From contig JAIORT010000988.1 in assembly GCA_021107975.1 (NCBI GenBank), positions 1 to 5,598 on the forward strand: a DNA stretch of 5,598 nucleotides, given 5' to 3'. The DNA is from Bacteroidales bacterium. GTDB taxonomy: Bacteria > Bacteroidota > Bacteroidia > Bacteroidales > JAADJA01. The notes under the pieces are model-generated. The model had not been told where the DNA came from. It saw only the letters and a list, made by a program, of their open reading frames with translations, and did not search any database. Numbering within the stretch: the first letter of the stretch is position 1; each line of letters starts with the position of its first letter. Both the position numbers and the translations under genes were made by a program. Shown here piece by piece: positions 1 through 5,598 of this stretch.

Positions 1-1374
1 TTTTGATAACCATCCGCCGCCAAGTGCTTTATATAGCTTAACATAAGCATTTAATTGCAATTGATAAGTTTCGGAAGCAGACAAATTTGCCTCAAAAAGA
101 GAGCGTTCCGAATCCAGAACTTCGAGATAACTGGTAACACCGCCGTTATATCTTTCTTGCGACAATGTATTTGCATTTTTTGCAGCATCTCTTTGGCGGA
201 CCCTGGCACCAACTTCGTCTTTATAGGTTGAAACTTCAATGAGCGCATCATCCACTTCCCTGAATGCCTGTAACACAGTTTGAACATACAGCAGGCTATC
301 CTGTACCATTCGTTGCCTTTCAATTTCCACCCTTCTTTTGTTCTTGCCAAAGTTGAAGACCGGGCCTAATAAACTTCCACCCATTGACCAAACCATGCCA
401 TCATTAGTGAAAAGTGTATTAAGCTCAGGGCTGGCTACGCCAAGAAAACCTGTAAGGCTGATTGACGGTAGTCTCATAGCCTGGGCAACTCCAATCTGTG
501 CATTCTGAGCTGCAAGCATTTGTTCTGTTTGCAATACATCGGGTCTGCGTTCTAATATTTCAGAAGGAATTCCGGCAGGAATATCAGGAGGTAATACTTG
601 TTCAATTAGTGAATTTTTTTTCATTATAGGTCCGGGATTTAATCCTAATAAAATACTGAGTGCATTTTCTGTTTGAGCAACAAGCCTTTCGTACAATGGT
701 ATAGAAGCAGCAGCTATGGCTTCCTGTATCTCTGCCTGGTTAAGGTCTATTTCAGCTACGATTCCCTTATCGAAACGTTCACCGATTATCCATAACGATT
801 CTCTCCTTGAGGTTAATGTATTTCTTGAAATTTCTAATCGCGATTCATAATCCAACAGTAGAAAGTAAGTACTTGCCACTTCCGATATTAACCCGATTTG
901 CACTGCTCTTTGTGCATATTGCGAGGCTAATAATTCGGCTCTGGCAGCTTCGGTTGACCTGCGGTATTTTCCCCAGAAATCAATTTCCCAGTTCAGGTTG
1001 GGAGCAATAAAAAAGCTGTTATACGCATCTCCTTTTTTGTTTCCTGCTAAATTGGTTCTTGAAGCATTTACATCATATCCGAAGGAAGGATACAGGTCAG
1101 CTTTATTATACCCAAGTGCAGCCCTTGCTTCTTCAATGCGGGCGGCAGCTATCAGAACATCTTGGTTGTTTTTTAATGCAGAATTAATAAGCGTATTTAA
1201 CTGCTCGTCCTGGAAAAGCTCCCACCATTTAAGGTTTAAAACGCTGTCTGTTTTAACTTCCTCATACCTGAATGAAGCAGGTGTGGTCATATTAGGGCGA
1301 GTGTAGTTTGGACCGAACTTGCAGCTTGACAGAGTTAGGAGGAAAACAAATAAGTATGTTATATTTTTTTTCAT
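1..1374 (-). CDS. Outer-membrane efflux channel lipoprotein, TolC/OprM (NodT) family; 3' end cut by window edge
   Basis: Outer-membrane factor of the RND pump: a trimeric barrel and periplasmic tunnel that exports what the transporter delivers. I translated it by hand from the ATG at 1374-1372. The frame stays open for 458 codons to base 1 with no stop or frameshift. Seen: a lipoprotein signal (residues 1-17, then Cys18), followed by GPNYTRP, typical of the mature N-terminus. WWELFQDEQL (50-59) and the ARIEEARA helix (78-85) open the first outer-membrane efflux (OEP) repeat. ERRPDVLQTEQ (275-285) opens the second, and YNGGVTSYLEVLDSERSLF (409-427) is the family's late signature. The usual length is about 460-480 residues, so after GGGWLSK only a few residues should be missing. 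The start is set by the signal peptide and lies one base after the transporter stop. Family call is very secure; the substrate is not shown. Confidence 0.95.
   Translation of the reverse strand, partial: MKKNITYLFVFLLTLSSCKFGPNYTRPNMTTPASFRYEEVKTDSVLNLKWWELFQDEQLNTLINSALKNNQDVLIAAARIEEARAALGYNKADLYPSFGYDVNASRTNLAGNKKGDAYNSFFIAPNLNWEIDFWGKYRRSTEAARAELLASQYAQRAVQIGLISEVASTYFLLLDYESRLEISRNTLTSRRESLWIIGERFDKGIVAEIDLNQAEIQEAIAAASIPLYERLVAQTENALSILLGLNPGPIMKKNSLIEQVLPPDIPAGIPSEILERRPDVLQTEQMLAAQNAQIGVAQAMRLPSISLTGFLGVASPELNTLFTNDGMVWSMGGSLLGPVFNFGKNKRRVEIERQRMVQDSLLYVQTVLQAFREVDDALIEVSTYKDEVGARVRQRDAAKNANTLSQERYNGGVTSYLEVLDSERSLFEANLSASETYQLQLNAYVKLYKALGGGWLSK
1324..1374 (-). other. Lipoprotein signal peptide (signal peptidase II) of the outer-membrane channel
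   Basis: Residues 1-17 have a short basic start (MKKN), a hydrophobic stretch (YLFVFLLTL), and the lipobox L15-S16-S17 followed directly by Cys18, whose codon is at 1323-1321. OprM-type channels are commonly acylated at this cysteine, which anchors the N-terminus in the inner leaflet of the outer membrane. The motif is read directly from the sequence; processing is inferred. Confidence 0.85.
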
Positions 1375-1390
1375 TTTATTTGTTTTTTTG
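1375..1390 (-). promoter_or_regulatory. A-rich transporter/channel gene junction, likely translational coupling
   Basis: On the minus strand the transporter stop TAA (1378-1376) is followed by a single A (1375) and then the channel ATG (1374-1372). The preceding bases are almost all A with a few C and T, and no GGAGG-like Shine-Dalgarno sequence is visible. Such spacing fits termination-reinitiation by ribosomes leaving the transporter gene, or an A-rich leader of the kind common in Bacteroidota. Mechanism is inferred. Confidence 0.45.
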
Positions 1391-4300
1391 TAATTTGTTA
1401 ATTGAAGATTTCTCCATTGCCAGTTTCCTTTTCTTTTCATATTTCCCGATTTTCCCAATAAATACAAATAACATGGGGTACAAAAATACTCCTAAAAATG
1501 TTGCTACTGTCATTCCACCTAAAAGCGCCATTCCCATTACCTTGCGCGACTCAGCGCCGGCGCCCGCAGCAATAACAAGAGGGAATACCCCGAAAATAAA
1601 TGAAAATGCAGTCATAAGAATGGGCCTGAAACGTAACCTGGCAGCATTAACAGCGGAATCGAAAAGCGACAGTCCCTTAGCAAATTCATTATTGGCATAT
1701 TCAACAATTAAAATTGCATTCTTTGCTGCCATTGCTATAAGCATCACGAGTGAGATTTGAGCGAAAATATTGTTTTCAAATGTCTCACTAAAAAAACGGG
1801 CAACAAACAGGAAAAACATTGCCCCAAAAACAGCAAAAGGAGTACCGAGTAAAATGCTAAGTGGCAGCGACCAACTTTCGTATTGAGCAGCGAGGATAAG
1901 AAAAACAAATACCAAAGCGAACAGAAATACTATGTTACCAGCGCCACCGGCCTCTTTTTCCTGATACGACATATTACTCCATTCATAACCCATATCGGCA
2001 GGGAGCGACTCTTTTGCAACTTCTTCTATAGCATCCAGTGCCTGGTTGGAAGAATATCCTTTTGCAGGGCTTCCTGTCAGTTCAACAGCTCTGTATAAGT
2101 TATAACGGTTTGTATAGTCAGGTCCTGCAATATCCTCAACAGTTACAAGGGCTGATAATGGCAAACTAACACCATCACTATTTTTAACAAAAAACAAATT
2201 TAGTTGGTCCTGATTTAACCTGTACCGTGGTTCAGCCTGGATATAAGCTTTATAAAGGCGGCCGAAGCGGTTAAAATCGTTAATATAAGCCCCACCTAAA
2301 AAAGCTCCGATTGTAGAATAAAGTTCTTGTAAGTCAACACCTGCTTTTAAAGTTTTGTCAATATTAATGTCAATATATTTCTGGGGAACATTAGCCTGGA
2401 ATGGAGAAAATATATTGCCGATTTCCGGCCTTTCCATCGCAGCTTTAACAAATATTGATGCCTGTTGTGCGAGGTATTCCGGCGAATTTCCACCTTTATC
2501 CTGAAGCATAAGTGAAAAACCTGACCCTGTACCAAGTCCGGGAATGGCAGGGGGTCCAAAAGCGAATACCACAGCACCTTTAATACACTGTAATTCCATA
2601 TTCACTTCCCTTATTATTTGCAAGGCAGTTTTATCCCGTTTACTCCAATCCTCAAGCGAAATGAACATAAACGCGCCATTAGTTGAAGTACTCCCTGTTA
2701 ACAAACTATATCCGGTAACATTTGTAACAAAGTTTATTTCTTCGTTATTCATTAGGATATCTTCAATCTTAGCAGTTATCACGTCTGTTCTTTGAAGTGA
2801 AGCAGCATCAGGAAGCTGAATATTTACACAAAAATAGCCCTGGTCTTCTTCAGGGATGAATCCACCGGGAACAAATTTTGAGATAATAATAATAGCTCCT
2901 GACAGGATTAAAATAAAGATTAGACTCCTTGTAGTTTTTCGTACAACGATTTTTGAGAATTTCATGTAGGAATCAGTGGAACGATCGAAAACTTTATTAA
3001 ATCCTTTGAAAAATTTTCCTGGTATGCCTTTATAAGGTTTTGGTTTTCTTAATAACAGAGCGCATAATGCAGGGCTAAGTGTCAGGGCATTTACGGAAGA
3101 GAATACAACGGACACAGCAATAGTGATTGCAAATTGCTGATAAAGCCTTCCGGTAATTCCACCCATAGCTGCAACAGGGATAAATACTCCTACTAAAACG
3201 AGTGTAGTGGCTATAACAGGAGCAGTAACCAATTTCATTGCCTCGATAGTTGCTTTTTTAGAATTCATTCCCCTGGCAATATTTACCTGAACAGCCTCAA
3301 CTACAACTATGGCATCGTCAACTACTATACCAATGGCAAGTACCAGACCGAGAAGGGATAACACGTTTATGGTAAAGCCAAGCATAGGGAACAGAATAAA
3401 AGCGCCGATTAATGATACAGGGATAGCAGCTGTTGGGATAAGAGTTGCTCTCCAATCCTGTATAAAAATAAAAACAACGAAAAGAACAAGAGCCAGGGCG
3501 ATTAATAAAGTAATAATTATTTCACGAATTCCTGCTGAGATAGCTAGTGTAGTGTCAAGAGATATTTCATAACTGATTCCGGGAGGAAATTTTTTAGAAA
3601 GGCTCTCCATAATTGATTTGATTTGATCACCGGTTTCTATGGCATTTGAGCCGGGCATTTGGTATAAAGCAATAAGAGCACAACTATTTTTATTCAGCCT
3701 GGTAAAAGCAGTATATGATTCCACACCAAGTTCAACTCTTGCAACATCACTTACTTTTACTTGTGAGCCATCAGGATTTGTTCTTACAATAATATTTCCA
3801 AATTCTTCTTCTGTCTGTAGTCTGTCGGGTAATCGCACGGTATATGTAAACTCAATTCCCGGTGGGGCAGGTTCTGCTCCAAATTTTCCGCCCGGTACAA
3901 TTATATTCTGTTCTTTCACTGCATTCATAATCTCGGGGACAGTAATACCCATTTGGGCAAGCCTGTCGGGCTTTACCCATAAACGCATAGAATAATCACT
4001 TGAGCCAAGTATATTAACGCTTCCAATCCCTTTTGTTCTGGACAGAATATCTTTAATGTTTATAGTGGCATAATTCCCTAAAAAATCCTGATCATAATCC
4101 TTGTTTGTTGATGTTAGTGTGACAAGCATTAACGGGAAAGAAAATTTTTTATTAGTAGATAAACCATACTGTTTTACTTCTTCCGGTAATTTTGGTGTAG
4201 CCTGAGATACCCTGTTTTGTGTAAATACGGTGTTCATATCAGGATCGGTTCCTATTTCAAAGGAAACATCCAGAGTCATTGTGCCATCATTGGAGTTGGT

Positions 4301-4549
4301 TGATTTCATGTAAATCATATTGTCAACACCATTAACCTGCTGTTCGAGAGGTGTGGCAATTGATTGTTCAACATTGATAGCATTAGCCCCTGTGTAAGAT
4401 GTGCTAACCGAAACCATAGGAGGTGAAATATTAGGGTATTGTTCCATTGGTAGGCCTAACATAAAAATTACCCCAACGATAACAATTACAATGGCTATTA
4501 CCATTGCAACAATAGGTCTGTTTACAAAAAAATTACCTTTTTCTTCCAT
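1376..4549 (-). CDS. RND efflux transporter, inner-membrane proton antiporter (HAE1 / AcrB-MexF type)
   Basis: Proton-driven pump subunit, expected to work as a trimer that binds substrates in its periplasmic porter domain and passes them to the outer-membrane channel. It has 1057 residues, against about 1030-1060 usual, and is intact. The start is supported by the family N-terminus (NFFVNRPIVAMVIAI, residues 6-20, leading into TM1). TM2-TM6 span about 343-499, TM7 about 543-560 and TM8-TM12 about 872-1031. The two large periplasmic loops lie at about 32-340 and 561-870. The proton relay is complete: D411-D412 in TM4 (GIVVDDAIVVVE), K943 in TM10 (AAKNAILIVE), R973 and T980 in TM11 (RLRFRPILMT). 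GAEPAPPG near 224 and GAGAESR near 996 look more like MexF than AcrB, judged from memory. By the same kind of alignment most AcrB pocket phenylalanines are absent. A lysine-rich cytoplasmic tail of about 25 residues ends the protein. Substrates are unknown; drugs, bile salts, dyes or fatty acids are all possible. Confidence 0.97.
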   Translation of the reverse strand: MEEKGNFFVNRPIVAMVIAIVIVIVGVIFMLGLPMEQYPNISPPMVSVSTSYTGANAINVEQSIATPLEQQVNGVDNMIYMKSTNSNDGTMTLDVSFEIGTDPDMNTVFTQNRVSQATPKLPEEVKQYGLSTNKKFSFPLMLVTLTSTNKDYDQDFLGNYATINIKDILSRTKGIGSVNILGSSDYSMRLWVKPDRLAQMGITVPEIMNAVKEQNIIVPGGKFGAEPAPPGIEFTYTVRLPDRLQTEEEFGNIIVRTNPDGSQVKVSDVARVELGVESYTAFTRLNKNSCALIALYQMPGSNAIETGDQIKSIMESLSKKFPPGISYEISLDTTLAISAGIREIIITLLIALALVLFVVFIFIQDWRATLIPTAAIPVSLIGAFILFPMLGFTINVLSLLGLVLAIGIVVDDAIVVVEAVQVNIARGMNSKKATIEAMKLVTAPVIATTLVLVGVFIPVAAMGGITGRLYQQFAITIAVSVVFSSVNALTLSPALCALLLRKPKPYKGIPGKFFKGFNKVFDRSTDSYMKFSKIVVRKTTRSLIFILILSGAIIIISKFVPGGFIPEEDQGYFCVNIQLPDAASLQRTDVITAKIEDILMNNEEINFVTNVTGYSLLTGSTSTNGAFMFISLEDWSKRDKTALQIIREVNMELQCIKGAVVFAFGPPAIPGLGTGSGFSLMLQDKGGNSPEYLAQQASIFVKAAMERPEIGNIFSPFQANVPQKYIDINIDKTLKAGVDLQELYSTIGAFLGGAYINDFNRFGRLYKAYIQAEPRYRLNQDQLNLFFVKNSDGVSLPLSALVTVEDIAGPDYTNRYNLYRAVELTGSPAKGYSSNQALDAIEEVAKESLPADMGYEWSNMSYQEKEAGGAGNIVFLFALVFVFLILAAQYESWSLPLSILLGTPFAVFGAMFFLFVARFFSETFENNIFAQISLVMLIAMAAKNAILIVEYANNEFAKGLSLFDSAVNAARLRFRPILMTAFSFIFGVFPLVIAAGAGAESRKVMGMALLGGMTVATFLGVFLYPMLFVFIGKIGKYEKKRKLAMEKSSINKLQKNK

Positions 4550-4560
4550 AATCCGGTTCC
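4550..4560 (-). promoter_or_regulatory. Adaptor/transporter intergenic spacer with weak ribosome binding site
   Basis: Eleven bases separate the adaptor TAA from the transporter ATG. On the minus strand they read GGAACCGGATT. The first GGA lies 8 bases before the ATG, a plausible but weak Shine-Dalgarno match; the second GGA is too close to the start to serve. There is no room for a promoter or terminator, so both genes should be on one transcript. Confidence 0.4.
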
Positions 4561-5598
4561 TTATTTAATTTGACCTTTTTCATTCAGTTCTACAATTTCC
4601 GGCTTAACAGCCATTCCTTCCCTGACTTTTTGTATTCCCTCGTAAACCACCTTTTCACCCGGTTTTATCCCTTTAGTGATTAACCGGTAACTATCGACAG
4701 TTGCCCCTGTTTCAACATCTCTCCTTTCAATCTTGCTGCTGTCGTTAACCACGTATAAGCTGTACTTGCCCTGAAGTTCGCTTAAGCATCTTTGCGGGAC
4801 AAGAAGGACGTTATCTTCAATATCAATTACTGCTTTTATCTTTGCAAACTGACCGGGACGTAATATTTTTTCAGGATTTGGAAAGGAAGCCTGAACTAAA
4901 ATAGAACCGGTAGTCGGATCTACTTCTCTGTCAATAAAGTCAACCTTTCCCTTGTATTTGAAAACTGAATTATCAGCGAGGATCAATTCCAGGTTCCTTT
5001 CCTGGCGTTCTATCTCCTTTTCATTCATCCCTGCTTTTTTCAGAGAATCAAGTCTTATAAACTCCCGTGCTAAAGATAAATACTGGTTTTCGGACAAGAA
5101 GAACTGTACCCTGATTGTGTTTATGGTTGAAACTACATTCAGGATAACAGGGTTGGGGTCTTTTCCGACAAATTCGCCAACCTTAGCTTTGGTTTTGCCT
5201 ATAATTCCACTAATGGGGGATTTTATTCTGGTATAACTCAATTGTATTTTTGCCGCCCTGAGGTTAGCCCTGGCGGCTTCAACGGAGGATTGACCAGCTT
5301 CTTCGGAAGCAAGAGCAGCATCAAGGTCGCTCTGGCTAACAGCATTTATTTTGGCAAGGGGTTTGATCCTGCGCAGGTCGTTTTGCGCCTTTACCAAATT
5401 TGTTTCTGCTTCGGCAAGCTCACTCTCTTTTTCAGCAACCCTTGCCTCGTAAGTTTCCGAGTCAATGGAATAAAGGTGTTGGTCCTTGCGTACAGGACTG
5501 CCTTCTTTAAAATAAATGCCTTCGAGCCAGCCTTCTACTCTTGCACGGATAGGGATGTCGTAAAGCCCGTAAACCTGCCCGACAAATTCCTGGTAAAT
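4561..5598 (-). CDS. RND efflux periplasmic adaptor (membrane fusion protein, HlyD/AcrA-MexE type); 5' end cut by window edge
   Basis: Periplasmic linker that joins the RND transporter to the outer-membrane channel. The frame is open from the right edge to the TAA at 4563-4561, giving 345 C-terminal residues. Numbering from the first visible codon: residues 1-47 hold the first beta strands and the first half of the lipoyl domain (ARVEGWLEGIYFKEGSPV). Residues 48-120 form the alpha-helical coiled-coil hairpin, rich in Ala, Glu and Lys. Residues 121-155 are the second lipoyl half (TRIKSPISGIIG, then VGEFVG). The beta-barrel follows (FIDREVDPTTGSILVQASF, 221-239; LRPGQFAKI, 246-254), then the membrane-proximal domain to GQIK. 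Whole family members have about 370-400 residues, so roughly 30-55 N-terminal residues, including the export or lipoprotein signal, lie outside the window. The TTG at 5397-5395 is an internal leucine codon, not the start. An extra charged helical segment interrupts the barrel at about 175-205. Confidence 0.95.
   Translation of the reverse strand: MYQEFVGQVYGLYDIPIRARVEGWLEGIYFKEGSPVRKDQHLYSIDSETYEARVAEKESELAEAETNLVKAQNDLRRIKPLAKINAVSQSDLDAALASEEAGQSSVEAARANLRAAKIQLSYTRIKSPISGIIGKTKAKVGEFVGKDPNPVILNVVSTINTIRVQFFLSENQYLSLAREFIRLDSLKKAGMNEKEIERQERNLELILADNSVFKYKGKVDFIDREVDPTTGSILVQASFPNPEKILRPGQFAKIKAVIDIEDNVLLVPQRCLSELQGKYSLYVVNDSSKIERRDVETGATVDSYRLITKGIKPGEKVVYEGIQKVREGMAVKPEIVELNEKGQIK

Noticed and set aside
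51..350. 99-codon minus-strand frame inside the channel gene
   Set aside because: It is out of frame with the real channel gene, whose continuous 458-codon frame contains the family signatures. The alternative translation has no recognisable features.
1364..1389. T-runs that look like a terminator on the plus strand
   Set aside because: There is no GC-rich hairpin beside them, no plus-strand gene ends here, and on the coding strand they are lysine-rich A-runs within and between genes.
1308..1760. 150-codon plus-strand open frame antisense to the end of the transporter and the start of the channel
   Set aside because: It lies opposite two well-supported conserved genes, shows no recognisable protein family, and is the kind of chance frame expected opposite low-complexity hydrophobic coding sequence.
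2347..2577. 76-codon minus-strand frame inside the transporter
   Set aside because: It overlaps the transporter's conserved second periplasmic loop in another frame and has no independent support.
3639..3995. 118-codon plus-strand open frame, and others at 807-1010, 998-1306, 1883-2098, 2544-2795, 3309-3572 and 4952-5236
   Set aside because: All are antisense shadows of the pump genes, with no family resemblance and no convincing start signals.
5395..5397. TTG as a possible start of the adaptor
   Set aside because: The frame continues upstream to the window edge and encodes the first half of the lipoyl domain, so this codon is an internal leucine.
1..5598. CRISPR arrays, tRNA or rRNA genes, insertion sequences, or a novel system
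   Set aside because: Essentially all bases are accounted for by three conserved efflux genes. No direct repeat array, inverted terminal repeats or RNA gene signature was seen.

Overview
The window is one continuous stretch of an operon on the minus strand. It encodes a tripartite RND (resistance-nodulation-division) multidrug-type efflux pump. Reading in the direction of transcription (high to low coordinates), the order is a periplasmic adaptor (membrane fusion protein, 5' end cut off by the window edge), a complete inner-membrane RND transporter of the HAE1/AcrB-MexF type (1057 residues), and an outer-membrane factor of the TolC/OprM/NodT type (458 residues visible, stop codon just outside the window).

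Layout: adaptor 5598-4561 (C-terminal 345 residues); 11-base gap; transporter 4549-1376; 1-base gap; outer-membrane channel 1374-1. Essentially every base is coding, so there is no intergenic space for a promoter, terminator, RNA gene, repeat array or mobile element. The operon promoter and any regulator would lie beyond the right edge, and the terminator beyond the left edge.

The three products should form one machine. The RND trimer uses the proton-motive force to take up substrates from the periplasm and membrane. The adaptor bridges it to the outer-membrane channel, which carries the substrate out of the cell. All proton-relay residues expected for a working RND pump are present (D411, D412, K943, R973, T980). 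By a from-memory alignment, the phenylalanine-rich substrate pocket of E. coli AcrB is mostly replaced, so the substrate range cannot be carried over from AcrB.

Organism: a Gram-negative bacterium with an AT-leaning genome. Weak or absent Shine-Dalgarno sequences, A-rich gene starts and the protein style suggest Bacteroidota or a relative. This is inference, with moderate to low confidence. I found no sign of an undescribed system: this is a conventional efflux operon, and the findings below are modest sequence peculiarities.
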